Origin: Phocoena phocoena
Lineage: Eukaryota > Chordata > Mammalia > Artiodactyla > Phocoenidae
Assembly: GCF_963924675.1 (NCBI RefSeq)
Contig: NC_089232.1
Span: forward strand, 43,812,522-43,876,521
DNA length: 64,000 nt
Direction: 5' to 3'
The notes beneath the pieces were generated by a model that was not told the origin of the DNA, searched no databases, and saw only the letters and a program-made list of their open reading frames with translations. A program made the translations under genes and the position numbers. Shown one piece after another: positions 22,326 to 34,330 of this stretch; positions within the stretch are counted from its first letter, which is position 1; every line of letters begins with the position of its first letter.

Positions 22326-22658
22326 AAAAAATAATAATAAAGTTGCCTTTTTATACACTAACAATGACCTAGCTGGAAGGGAAACTAGGAAAACAATCTT
22401 ATTTACATTAGCACCAAAAAGAATAAAATACTTAGGAATAAACCTACCTAAGGAGGTCAAAGATTTATATACTGAAAACTGCAACACACTGATGAAGAAA
22501 ATTAAACATGGCACAAAGGAAAGACATCCCATGTTCATGGATTGGAAACCTTAATATTGTTAAAATGTCTGTACCCAAAGTGATCTACAGATTCAATGCA
22601 ATCCCTATCAAAATCCCAAAGACGTTTTTATAGAAATGTTTTTAAAACTCTACAATTT

Positions 22659-22866
22659 AGGGCTTCCCTGGTGGCGCAGTGGTTGAGAGTCCGCCTGCCG
22701 ATGCAGGGGACATGGGTTTGTGCCCCGGTCTGGGAAGATCCCACATGCCGCGGAGCAGCTGGGCCCATGAGCCATGGCCGCTAAGCCTGCATGTCTGGAG
22801 CCTGTGCTCCGCAATGGGAGAGGCCACAACAGTGAGAGTCCCGCGTACCACAAACAAAACAAAACA
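22659..22866 (+). mobile_element. Short CHR (CHR-2-like) SINE inside L1
   Basis: Forward copy with an (AAAAC)n tail. A perfect 15-bp duplication, aaaactctacaattt, at 22644-22658 and 22867-22881 splits an L1 ORF2 segment. Frames that join it to L1 protein sequence are artefacts of the insertion. Confidence 0.95.
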
Positions 22867-23080
22867 AAAACTCTACAATTTGTATGGAACCACAAAAAAC
22901 CACAAATAGCCAAATCAATTCTGAGAAAGAACAGAGCTGGATGCATCACATTTTCTGATTTCAAAATACATTATGAAGCAACAATAATCAAAAGAGTAAG
23001 GCATGAACATGAAGACAGACAAATAGACCAATGGAACAGAATAGAGCCCAGAAATAAATCCACACAGGTATAATCAACTG

Positions 23081-23410
23081 GGATCTTCCCGGGCCAGGGC
23101 TTGAATCTGTGTCCCCTGCATTAGCAGGTGGATTCTTAACCACTGCGCCACCAGGGAAGCCCCCACATGCCGTGGAGCAACTAAGCCCTGGGCCACAACT
23201 ACTGATCCTGCACTCTAGAGCCTGCAAGCCACAACTACTGACTGAGCCCACATGCCACAGCTACTGAAGCCCACGCACCTAGAGCCTGTGCTCCACAACA
23301 AGAGAAGCCACTGCAATGAGAAGCCCGCACACCACAACGAAGAGTAGCCCCCGCTCCCCCCAACTAGAGAAAGCCCACATGCAGCAACAAAGACCCAACA
23401 CAGCCAAAAA

Positions 23411-23445
<35 letters not shown>

Positions 23446-23459
23446 AATTTTTAAAAGAT
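23081..23459 (+). mobile_element. Long CHR SINE with inverted 5' end
   Basis: The first part (about 23081-23162) is the reverse complement of the SINE head: it begins 'ggatcttcccgggccagg' and ends 'ccaccagggaagccc'. The body then runs forward from 'ccccacatgccgtggagcaac' to 'acccaacacagcc' and a (TAAA)n tail at 23408-23447. Head plus body together cover the whole element with almost nothing lost, sharing 'ccc' at the joint. Imperfect flanking repeats, ataatcaactg (23070-23080) and acagtcaattg (23460-23470), bracket the whole unit inside an L1, which suggests one insertion event. See findings. Confidence 0.88.
23408..23447 (+). repeat. (TAAA)n simple repeat, SINE tail
   Basis: About ten units of taaa forming the 3' tail of the long CHR SINE. 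A tetranucleotide tract of this length is likely to vary in length. Confidence 0.9.
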
Positions 23460-24889
23460 ACAGTCAATTGATCTTCAACAAGGGTTCCAAGAATACACAA
23501 TGTGGAAAGGATAGTCTTTTCAAAAAATGGTTTTGGGAAACTGGATATCCACAAGCAAAAACATGAAACTGGACCTTTATCTTATACCATACAAAAAGAA
23601 AAAAGAAAAAAACCCAACTCAAGTATAAGTCCTGAAACTGTAAAACTCCTAGAAAAAACATAGGGGAAAATCTTCATGACATTGGTTTTGGCAATGATTT
23701 CATGGATATGACACCAAAAGCACAGCCAACAAAACCAAAAAAATTAAAAAGTGGGACTATGTCAAATTGAAAAGCTTCTGCATAGCAAAAGAAACAATCA
23801 ACAGAGTGAAAGGTAACCTATGGAATGGGAGAAAATATTTACAGATCAAATATCTGATAAAGGGTTAATCTCCAAGAGATACAAGAAACTCCTACAATTC
23901 AATAACAACAAAAAATTACACTAATAATCTGATTTCAAAAATGGGCTAAGGAATTGAATAGACATTTCTTGAATGACATAAAAATGACCAACAGATATAT
24001 GGAAAAAGTGAGTGCTCATCATCACTGGTCAACAGGGAAATGCAAATCAAAACCACAAGATATCATCTCATACCTGTCAGAATGGCTATTATGAAAAAAA
24101 ACAAAAGACAATAAGCATTGGCAAGGATATAGAGAAACTGGAACACTTCAACATTGTTGGTGGGAATACAAAATGGTGCGGTCACTGTGGAAAATATTAT
24201 GGAAGTTTCTCAAAAAATTAAAAATAGAACTACTGTATGATTTAGCAATCCCACTTCTGGGTATGTATCCAAAAGAATTGAAATTAGGATCTCAAAGAGG
24301 CATTAGAACTCCCATATTCATTGCAACACTATTCACAATAGCACAGGTAGAAATAACCTAAATGTCCATTGACAAAAGAATGGATTTTTAAAATGTGGTA
24401 TATACATAAAATGGAATACTATTCAGCCTTAAAAAAAAGGAAATTCTGCAATATTTGACAACATGGTGAACCTTGAGGACATTATGCTTAAGCCAGACAT
24501 AGAAGACAAATATTGTATGATTCTACTTATATGGGATATCTAAAATGGTAAAATTCATAAAACCAAAGACTGGAATGATGGTTACCAGGGCTGAGAGGAG
24601 GAAATGAGGAGTTATTAATCAATACTCATAAAATTTCAGTTAAGTATGATGAAAAAGTTCTAGAGATTTGCTGTACAATATTTGTGTCTGTAGTCAACAA
24701 TAATGTATTGTAAACAAAATTTGTTAAGAGGGTAGATCTCATGTTAAGTGTTTTTTACATTAATAAAATAAAAAGGAAATATACCTCAGTTTTAAATGTT
24801 TGAGGTCCTCTAATAATTCACAGGATGCTTATTATAATAACAAAATAAGTATTTTTGACATGTAAATCTAACAACATTTCCCACCCTAT

Positions 24890-25361
24890 CCCCAAAGCAT
24901 TTTGATGGCTCCCCATTGTTCTTAGGATTAAAGAGCATGGCCTTTGAGCCTCTGGATGGTCTGGGCTCTGCTGCCCATCTTCACATTGCCCCTTCCTGCT
25001 GCCTCATCCTCACTCTGTTCCAGCTGCCCTGGCCTTCTCTTTCCCTGTCCCCCTATCACAGAGCTTTGGCGCTTGGCCACAGTCTCTAAGGAACTACTTA
25101 CCCCACTCTTCAACCAAATAAATCCTCTTGTTCCTTCAGATCTCCTCCCACCTCACAACTATGTCAATGCCACCTATTTTATGCTCTAATATCTCCACGA
25201 CTTCCATTTTTTAACTCTTTTTACTGATTATCATTTTAAATGTATTTGTGTGATTGTGTGATTACCATATGTCTTTCTCACTGGATCCTAAACTCCATGC
25301 CTGGCTTTAACAGTGTGCCTGGAACAGAGTAGGTGCACTATGAAACAAATAAACAAATGAA
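24890..25361 (+). repeat. L2 LINE 3' end (resumed)
   Basis: Continues L2: 'gatggctccccattgttctta', 'ggatggtctgggctctgctgcc', then the end 'cagtgtgcctggaacagagtagg' and 'aataaacaaatgaacg', like the L2 terminus (agtaggtgctcaataaa plus short repeats). The first 15-20 bases resemble the last L2 bases before the nested L1 (22303-22322), as a diverged target duplication would. Confidence 0.75.
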
Positions 25362-27790
25362 CGGCCTAAACAAAACAAGCAGATTTGAATTTATACTATC
25401 ACTTGGGTTATAACTTTGTAGTCTTCCAACATGTAGTTCCCATATTGGGCAAATTCCATAGAGGAAGCAGCTTTTTCACCCTGAATAAAGCCCTCACCAC
25501 AGGAATCCAAGAGGAGGGCATGAAGTACTTCAGATATCAATGGCCTCTAGTTCCCCTGGGAGGGATTAAAGTTACCATACAGGTGAGGAAAGCCAGGGTG
25601 TGCCAGAGGAAGACCTGTTAACTGCACTAGGAGTTATTCTCACCACAGCTACTCCCCCTTCTGAGAGTTAATCTCTTCTCAGATGTAAGGATTTCTGACC
25701 ATCTGACGATATTGATCTTTTGGCCTCTCTGAAAAGAGCCAAAATTTTTTATGGCTTGGAAATTGTTTTGTCTGTTTGTTTTTCAGCTCACCATAACTTC
25801 AAGCTATAATATCTGAGGGAGAATCTAAATGCACAAAAAAAGTTTACCTGATCCACAAATCCCAAGTGTATCTCTTCGTGGAATCATGCCATCCTAAGGG
25901 TGGAATGGACCTAAGAGAGGTCATAACCCATCACCTTTCACACCTGCAACTCTGAGTCATTCCAGGCTTCTCTCTTGAGTGTTCCCTTGAGCTAAGGCAA
26001 TCTGTCCCACATAGTTTAGGGGACTTGGCACAGAACTTCATGAAAGTTCTGTGATTAAAGAGCAAAGAAGGACGAATCTCTCCACAAAGATGTAGAGAAA
26101 TAGGAAGAGATGGTGCAGAAAAGGGAGGATATGTGGAAACAGGAGTTGGGGAATGAATAACAGGAAAAAGAAGAATTAGGGAAAATACTGAAAATTTTTT
26201 TTTTAATTCTGGAAACATGCACAAATTGAGATAGCCCAGGATATGAGTCAGAAGAGACTTAGTTAAAAAAAAGACAATCAAAGAAAAATAAGGAAAATGA
26301 AGATGAAGTTTTTGTTGTTGTCGTTCTCTTAACATAAGTTTACGGTTACTAAACCAGGCAGAAATTAGAATTGTTATAATGTACTATATGTGTAGGGAAC
26401 TAAATTTTTGAGGTAAAATATGATCGTCCAAGGATATGTGCAAATCAAATGAAAAGATTCAAGATGCAAAATAAAGCATACCGTACATTTGTTTTTTTAA
26501 GAAGTCACATTGAACAGCTAAGATCCCTTCCAAAATGTTTAATTTTCCTTCTCTTCACCAGCTTCCTCAAAGTGCATTCACCAACATACCCCAATGTTAG
26601 TGGCACATAAATCAAACCTTTCATAAAAATCAGAAAAAGAAAAATATATGAGCACAGGAGGCTCCTGATATCGGCAAGACTCCAATCCACATATACTCTT
26701 GGGCCTGATCCACTAATATTAAGAAGCCAGTTTGTTCTTAGCTCAGCAACGGAGAAGGTTCTACCAACCTTAGTTTCCATGTACTGGTGTACTCTCTATA
26801 AGGAGCGAGATGTCTCCAACAAATTACTTCAGAATTGTCATATGAGATATTGCTGCAAGGTGTGTGAACTCTTCCTGACTACCAATTTGCAGCAATGCAG
26901 TGATTAAAGTATCAGAAGATTTTGAAAATCTGGCTTAATGTATTTTTTACCCACAGCAGAGTAACAGCTTAAGAAAGGATATACCTTTCATGAGTGTGAA
27001 ATCTATAGCAGGGAAGCCACCTCTTAGGATAAGACACTTGCATGCAATACAGGACACTCTGGACCTAAGGAAGATCTAGTGCTGATCAACAATGAAGCAA
27101 ACAAGGGTTCTGTCTAAACAAACAAACAAAAGCTCTTTGAAAGGTACAAGCTGCAGATCATATAGAATAATCTTAGCTGAAAAAAATGTCAAAAAGGAGG
27201 CACAGTAACTCCCTTTCTGCCAAAGGCTGACTCCTTGGGAGGGGCTCCCAGAGCAGTCTTCAAGCCTGTTGACTTGTTTTTTCAAGCTGTTAATGTAACT
27301 CGCAGCTACATTGGTTTGTTTTGTTGTTGTGACATGGTCTCCATAGATGTGCATTGAAATTGTGCCCAGCTACACTGAAGCCAAGAACCATGCAATCTGG
27401 AGGTTGTGCAAGCAAGATTACAAGGCTCCAAGGTATCCAGTGCCTGCGCTGCTCATCTCTTCCACTTACCTCGAAGCTTGGCTTGTCCAGCCTGGGCAGC
27501 AGAATGCTGCACTGGGACCAGATCCAAATGCTTCAGAAAAGTGGCTACATTTGCAGGGAAGGAAGGGAGCTTTATCTTCACATCAGGGCTTTATTTGCAT
27601 GCCTAGGGAATGGTCAGTGATAACCAGGACCAGTTTAGTGCCTATTTGTCTTTAGTTGTCCCTCTTCCTTTTTGTACGAAGCACAACTTGCTCATCTTAT
27701 TCCTCTCAGGAGTCTATCACCCTCATGTTTTCTTCATGCCCCGTGCATCTCAGGAAATGTATTTGCAAGAAATAACTTGATCCCCTCATT
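25362..27790. other. Repeat-poor non-coding stretch
   Basis: About 2.4 kb with no recognised transposon or gene. Frames at 25385-25621, 25931-26335, 26505-26780 and 27347-27655 show no known domain. Confidence 0.5.
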
Positions 27791-27794
27791 CACA

Positions 27795-27980
27795 GCAAAC
27801 TTAGCAAATAAAAATACAGGACATCCAGTTAAATTTGAATTTCACATAAACAACAAATAATTATTTTTTTAGTGTAACTATGTCTCATGCAACATTTGGG
27901 ACATACTTATACTAAGATAATTCATCGTTTACCTGAAATTCAAATTTAACTGGTTGTCCTATATTTTACGTGGCAGCCCT
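27795..27980. repeat. Palindromic dispersed repeat
   Basis: Two halves are near reverse complements: 'caggacatccagttaaatttg' with 'caaatttaactggttgtcc', 'aatttcacataaacaacaaat' with 'cgtttacctgaaattc', and 'agtgtaactatgtctcatgc' facing 'gggacatacttatact'. The right end 'ggcagccct' is close to the 'ggcaaccct' that I remember for this repeat. It is a widespread old mammalian sequence, but I cannot give its family name with confidence. Confidence 0.7.
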
Positions 27981-28868
27981 ACACTACAGAGTAAATGACT
28001 TGTGATGCTTTTACCTCTCCAATTTTAGCTTAGGGTTAAAGTCCCTATAGCTTAAACTAAATTAATAATTAGGAGATTTTAGCAACAAACGAGAAGAAAA
28101 ACATATCATATGAGGTAAGTAATCACTTCATATACTCAGCCATAAAGTCACATTTTTTAAACTGCAAGACTATAACCTAGAGACAGAAAGCATCACTTGA
28201 TTTTTACCTGCTTGGACTTAAGGCTACTTATCAATATTTATTTCAAATCAGACAATGTGATGGTTCACATTAATGGATGCTTTACTCTTCTAGATGGAGA
28301 AAATACAATTCAAAGACACAAGCCTCTGCCCCCAAACATCTATTCTCACGGTGTCTTCGGTGAAGTAGAGATATATGTGGTGTTAGTTGAACATCCTAGG
28401 CCTCAGCTCACATCTCATCAAAAAAGACTTCACATGCCATGTCTATAGACAAAGCCAAGTATGAAACATATACTCTTCAAGTTCTCAGAAATCCTATAGT
28501 TAGGGTCAAAGAAAAGGAAGAGATATGAAAAGAATGGCAATCAAAGAGAAAATAGTAAGGAGAATGGATAAAAGAAAGAAGAAAATTAACTCAATATAAA
28601 AAAAAATGTAAAGGGAGTGAAGAAGACACTTGGGCCGACCCCAATTACCTAGAATAGGTGGTTACCTTCTGGTGCGAGTTAAGGATCTCTGGGAAGAACC
28701 CTGTGGAAGATACTAGAGATGAGCTCATTTAACACCTATTCCAACCTCCTTCTGCAATGTCTTCCTGTGTATTACAGAGGATGATAAACTGAAACCTGCC
28801 TTTTTCTAGGGTTTCTAGGGTTACTAGGGTTTGGGGTACGATAAGGGCTCCATTATTAGATTCACTTT
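27981..28868. other. Unassigned non-coding stretch
   Basis: No gene seen. Three copies of a 9-base unit (tttctaggg, tttctaggg, ttactaggg) lie at 28803-28829. Confidence 0.45.
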
Positions 28869-28869
28869 C

Positions 28870-29215
28870 AGAACATGAATTCAGACTCAGTAAAGCAAGG
28901 AGAGAGACTGCACATGAGGTATCGTTCTACTGCTGCACATGGAGTGTTAACTCCCCAGTTTAGCAGTAGTTTCCTGCCCACAGCTTCTCCATTTGATAGG
29001 CAGCATCCAGATCAAGACAAGTATAACAGTTTCTTTGATGACTCAGTTGTGGTGTGGCATCAGGATTTGTTTCTGGAAGCTCACCAGCCTACAGTCTGTT
29101 TCTTCTGCCCACAGACCAGTTCTATAGACCATTGAATAACCTGTCATTAATATATTTCAGCTTAAACCAGCTAGAGTGGGTCTGTTCTCTGCAACTGAAC
29201 ACTAACTGATACAAG
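28870..29215 (+). repeat. Possible LTR-type remnant
   Basis: The end 'aaaccagctagagtgggtct' and 'tgcaactgaacactaactgatac' resembles 3' ends of mammalian LTR-type repeats. The remainder is not assignable. The 86-codon frame within it is not supported as a gene. Confidence 0.3.
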
Positions 29216-29247
29216 CTGCTACTCCCAAAATATCTATTTCACTAGCC

Positions 29248-29427
29248 TAGTGGTTCTCAACTTAGCAATATCTGGAGACATTTTTGGGTCACAAATGGAA
29301 GGGGGGCTGCTCTTGGCATCTCATAAGTAGAGGCCAGAGATGCTACTAAACATTCTACAAGGCACAGAACAGACCCCACAACAAAGAACTGTCCAATCCA
29401 AAATAGTGCCAAGATTGAGAAACCCTT
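29248..29427 (+). mobile_element. MER5A-like DNA transposon (hAT-Charlie)
   Basis: Opens 'tagtggttctcaac', continues 'tatctggagacatttttgggt' and 'ggccagagatgctactaaac', and closes 'attgagaaaccctt', the imperfect inverted repeat of the start. The 8-bp flanks cactagcc (29240-29247) and ccctagtc (29428-29435) agree at six positions, fitting an old hAT target duplication. About 180 bp, the usual MER5A size; no transposase. Confidence 0.88.
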
Positions 29428-29435
29428 CCCTAGTC

Positions 29436-30299
29436 CAGAATCCAATTTGAAACTTTATCATTAAAAATATAATATTTGCAGTATGTTGGTTTAACAAGAA
29501 CTCTCTTTCATAATGCAAATAGCCCTCAAAAAATTACAGGTAAAGTTTTGTTCTTAGCCAATGTAGTATTAAAAACCACATTCTCTTTATTCTAAGATTT
29601 ACATGATTTTCACATTGTTATATTTCTGCAGCCAGGTCATGACCTAAAATTAAGGTATGCTTTTAATGTAGTGATATTTATCTTATTATTTTAAATCAAA
29701 AAGTTATTATTAAATATACAGTATATCTTAGCACTAGTGGCTTCTTGAATCAAGGAATGAGTATAAGTTTACCAAATGGCACGCGGAGGAGAATCGCTGA
29801 CAGTGAGCAAAGAGCACTGTAGTCTCAACCTTAGCTCCTTAACAGAATCAGTGCAGAGCGTTTCGTTGGTTTCAGCGTGAGTCCCAGATATCAATATTTC
29901 TTCAATGCTCTTTGCAGCCAGAGTCAAGAACCACTAATTTAGGGTATCTTGGAGGATTCGGCCCCCTAAAGATAGAGAAAAGGGAATGAAAGGGGTGCCA
30001 CTATAGGGAAGATAAGCAAAAAGTGATGGCAGATAACCAGACAGACTTCAGAACCTCACTCTTACAACCAGGACCAGACCTTGTTACTATTGCTGGAAAA
30101 TCTGCTAACACTCCAGCCTTATAGCTCTTGAGTAACTTTCACAAGCTCTCTGGGGCCCAAAGAAAGCAACAAGTGGAGAAGTGAACTAATAATGGATCCA
30201 GACAAAAAGAAATGGAGAATGCTTTCATCCACTCCAACTTAGCACACATTTAGAATCAAGATGTATCTTATAAATATATTTCATATAATTTGTAAATGT
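29436..30299. other. Unassigned non-coding stretch
   Basis: Nothing recognised. Confidence 0.45.
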
Positions 30300-30378
30300 C
30301 TTATTCCCCTATGAAGTCTAGCCCCGTGCCTTGAATGAAGAGGTGCTCTGTAAATGTTGGCTAAATTGAATTAAATAT
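30300..30378 (+). repeat. L2/MIR-type 3' end scrap
   Basis: 'agccccgtgccttgaatgaag', 'aggtgctctgtaaatgttggc' and 'tgaattaaat' resemble the shared L2/MIR 3' terminus (cagtgcctggcacatag, taggtgctcaataaatg). Short and diverged. Confidence 0.5.
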
Positions 30379-33300
30379 ACTCCCTAAACGTGCTACTGAC
30401 TTAAATTGTATGGGGAAGAGATATAAGCCCCCTTTAAAGGGGAGAGCAAAAATTCAAGAGAAAATAGTAAAAGGAAACAAAGGAACTAGCCCATTCCAAT
30501 TGCCTCTTTCTCCAGCAGTGGAAGAGATCCTCACTGGTCCAAATAAAGGTTGCCTCAGAAATTTGTTACTACTGCCAACCCAACATCCCTACTATTTCTT
30601 TGTTAATTTTTTAAAGTCAAAATTGTCGCAGTAAATTCTACAGTATCCCCAACTGCCTCAAGACCCAGAGTGTAGACTTCTAAAGCCAGATCCTAGATAA
30701 GATTCTGAAACCATGCTCTGTTATACCCAAAAGGTGTGTTTAGGTGACAGGCCGTAATATTGCAGAGGACTTAGTCTCAAGGAGTAAGTAGAGTCTGAAG
30801 GCTTAATCTACCCCTTTAGAAACAATCACTCTCATCATGCCAGCAGAGTCAGTTTTCCTTTGTTTTACATTTATTTATTCAGAGACTTCTAAATATATGC
30901 TCCTCTCTTGAAACATTCTCTGGGCCCAAGTACAATAAAAACATTAATTAAAACACATGATTAGAAACACCCAGCAGCAAGACTGGAACAGTATCAGATG
31001 AGCTCTGACATTTAAGTGTCAGTCATGGAAGATAAATCCACCTGCAGGTGACCTGTACCATTCCCCCCACGTCCCCACCCCACCTGCAGCTCTGCCGTGG
31101 ATTCCGGCCAGCTGATGCTGAGGTGCGCGCTCTCTGCAGATGGATGGCCACGCCCAGTTATTCCATTTCTTTCCTCACCCTTGATTTGGCACAGTCTCTA
31201 CGTGCCTCTCCTCTCATTCTACAAGAAGCTAAAGAGAAATTCACAGAGTCCCCAAATTTGGCAGAGACCCGGACATGGGAATCTTACATAACAGTTGGGC
31301 TTTGGTAGGGCAGGACTGAAGAGCTGGTTGTCCTCTGCTGAAAAGGGCCCTGAACTTTGTGGGCAGCATGATTCTCCCAGAGGTGTTCTACCCTTGGTTC
31401 TGGCCCCGAGCACTTCTGAATGCAGAGGCAGCAGCAGAATTAATACGGAATACACAATGGAAGAGTCAAAGGGAACACCATAGGGAATAGCATGGATTTC
31501 AGACAGTGTAGACATTTCAGATTTGGGGGTGGGGGGGAATCCCATCTACAAAATAGACCTTCTACAAAATTATGATCTACATAATAGGTAATAAACCTTC
31601 ACTCCCTTATGACACAGAAAATTCCCTAAATCCCAAATGTGTTTACACAGCCTAATTAGGCATGAAAATTTTAAATCTAGCGCAGGCCTGTTAAGAAGGT
31701 CTTGTTATATGCAGACATGTTCTGTCAAGGGTACGTATCTAGTGAGGGATGCCATCAATAGGTAATATGACTTTGTTATAAGTTCTATCTGTTTCTTAAA
31801 CGTTCACAAGTAAAACAAAAGCAAAAGATCTTAGCTCCCTTCTTTTATGTATGATTTTCCCACAAATCTCCCATTTTAGAAAAACAAGAAAAGAGATTTG
31901 AAAGAAAACAATAGCAGATCAATGCTAGGTAGGAATAGTATTTCAAAAGTGGTGGAACATGTTATTTTATGTTCCACTGGATTCTGTATTATTAATTCCT
32001 CTTTTTTTTTCTTTAATGACAAAGTGCCAGTATCTTATTACAAAGAGGCTACCACCAAAGAAGATAAAAATGACTTTTATCATGCATCTGGCCCAAATTA
32101 TATCTCTGGAACTCCTTTTCAATCAGCCATGGTGTTTTTCACAATTTTGTGATTTCGTCAAATTGGCTGAATCTCATGTGCTGCCTGCTACTACATTCTG
32201 AAGTGCCAGGCTGGTATCTAAGAGAAAAAATAACATTTTCCTTCACTCTTAACCCACAATCTGACTTCTCATGCTGAATTCAATCCCCAGCTAATTAGTT
32301 CAAGAGTAAGCGACTTTAACCAAGATTTGGTATTACTTTCCTGCTTCTGAGAGCGGGTCTTTCCCCAAATGTAGCTCTCTTGTTACCCTTTGCATTTTAA
32401 ATAAGCCATTTTGGAGCACTGGCTCTTGCTTTTTCTTTAATGTATGCGCCCCTTGGGGCTGTACTTAAGCTTGTGATGGCTCTTTGCCGACAGTCAGGGC
32501 AACAGAATACCTACAAGATTCAGCTTTGTCCTACAGCTGGCACCCATTGTGCAGCCCCAGCTGAACAGAGGGATTGCCAGTCAATTTTCTCAGAAATTCA
32601 GGGTCCCTAATATTCGAACATAAAGTCCTGAGTCTCCCTTGGCTTCCTCCATCTTGTTTGTTTTAAACATGCAGTAACATTTCCCTTATTGGCAGTTTCT
32701 GGAATAAAGTATTCCAAAGAAGTCAATTTTTCAGATAAAGAAAGACTTGCCAATGTAAGAGTTTGATAGAAACTCTTTTTAAAATGTTAAATAGTTCTGG
32801 TGGGTCTCAAACAAGGTATGTCAAATGCATTTGACTTTTTCTTGATAAGTTAGGGTCATCTTTAAACTATCAGTTATTTTACATTGGTGTATAAAACAAT
32901 AACCGATACGTAAAATTATTTGCCCCTACATTCAATAGGCCACTATGCTTTCTTGGTTACTTTGCCAAATTTTTATAATTTTATTTCTGTCCCTTTCCAT
33001 ACTATCAAACTATCAGTGTTCACTTTGCACTGATGTTCACATGTCGGTCCCTGGAAGCAAACTTTGGGTTCATTGCTTCCAGCTTGCGGATGGCTGGAAA
33101 CCCAAACAAATTTGTTGTAACAACATCTACGTTGAAAGTAAATTAGTTCTGGATGGTATTCTGAAGCTCAGCCTTCTGATCTAAATGCATAAGCATCAGT
33201 ACATGAATGTTCAGCATGTATCCTGTTTGCTCAAAGCCCTTTGAGCTCTTCATCTGTACCACACAGAAGAGCATTACCAGATACTTGTCCTTGGGTATTG

Positions 33301-34149
33301 CAAAGTCAAGTTTAGCAATTTGTCCACTCTCAGAGTTCTCCCCTTTCCTTCCTGTTCTTATCTTCTCTTCATCCCTCTGGTTCCTTCTTTGAGCCATTTC
33401 AGTAGGCATTAAATCATCCATTGTGATAAGGAAAGAAATCATAAAGGAAATAGCAAAATATTTTAATCAATGCAAATTGAACCTTGACTTTTGGGGGGTG
33501 ACGGGCAGGGGTTAAAGGATTGGTGGGAGAAGGATAAAAGTACATTGAAATGAAAGATTTTACTTTTTAAATTTGCCTCTCACCAAAATGGAAGCATGAA
33601 GTTTGGCTATGATCACAAAGGCACATGATACTCATATGTGGCCATCTCCCCAGGTTATAAAATCTCAAACTCTTTGACTAAAATCCCAACGGCTGTTTGA
33701 AATACCTCTCCAAGATGACCCAGACAAAGTTGACTTGGAGTGTCAAAAGAGACTCCTGCCGAAAAAGATAAAAGTTCTTACTCAACCCTACACTATATGA
33801 TGTTGGCATTGGTTGGGGGTAGGTGAACAATTCCCTGGCTTGCCAAGGACCATCCTGGTTTTGAAACCAAAACTCCCATGTCCAGGGAACCTTCTCAGTC
33901 CTAGGCACATCAGGACATTTGGTCATCCTGGTGGCAGACAATCCCTCAAAGGTCTCTCATGTTTTCCCCCAGATGGTCACTTCTACCTTCAAAGCAAAAC
34001 TTTTTATTTTTACAGTTAGCATTTCTAAGAATTCAAAGGATCCTCCTTTTCTCCTTTGCCCAGTCAGGCTAGATAATTCTTTCTTAGTAACATCACTAGC
34101 ATCAATCTCCTCTTTCCTTATTGCCACCAACTTGGACTTTATTCCCTGA
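30379..34149. other. Long repeat-poor non-coding stretch
   Basis: Nearly 3.8 kb in which I recognise no SINE, LINE, LTR or DNA transposon, unusual for this window. Open frames at 31048-31308, 31219-31545, 33143-33442 and 33678-33941 overlap each other on both strands and look random. Candidate for conserved regulatory sequence, on absence of repeats only. Confidence 0.5.
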
Positions 34150-34330
34150 TGCTGGGCTATTGTAAAACTTCCATGAAGTCTCCCTGTCTTCAGTACAATG
34201 TGCATGGCCTTCGCAGATTAATCTTTTCAAAACCCTGCTTTGCACAAGGTTCAGTTGAAGTCCCACCTCTTCCATGAAGCCTGGTATCTTCCCTGGCAGG
34301 AGGGAAAACACGACCAGGGTGGGAGAAAGG
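34150..34330 (+). repeat. Possible L2 remnant
   Basis: 'aacttccatgaagtctccctg' and 'cccacctcttccatgaagcctgg' resemble the L2 3' region (cacctcctccatgaagccttcc). Too short and diverged to be sure. Confidence 0.35.

Larger units (their letters stand above)
22330..24777 (+). mobile_element. Old L1 fragment (ORF2 3' half), nested in L2
   Basis: Forward 5'-truncated L1. Recognisable ORF2 pieces: [20 protein letters not shown] (about 22418-22478), the [16 protein letters not shown] segment near 22890, and the YDLAIPLLGMYPKE segment (about 24234-24276). It ends in a 3' UTR with 'ggtgaccttgag'-like and 'aaaagttctagagatttgctg' sequence and AT-rich tail near 24777. Two SINEs are inserted. It is more diverged than the L1s at 19-21 and 43-50 kb. 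About 110 bp between its end and the resumed L2 is unexplained. Confidence 0.85.

Noticed and set aside
27347..27655. 102-codon frame with two other overlapping frames on the same strand
   Set aside because: Three phases are open together over the same stretch, which suggests stop-poor composition rather than coding.
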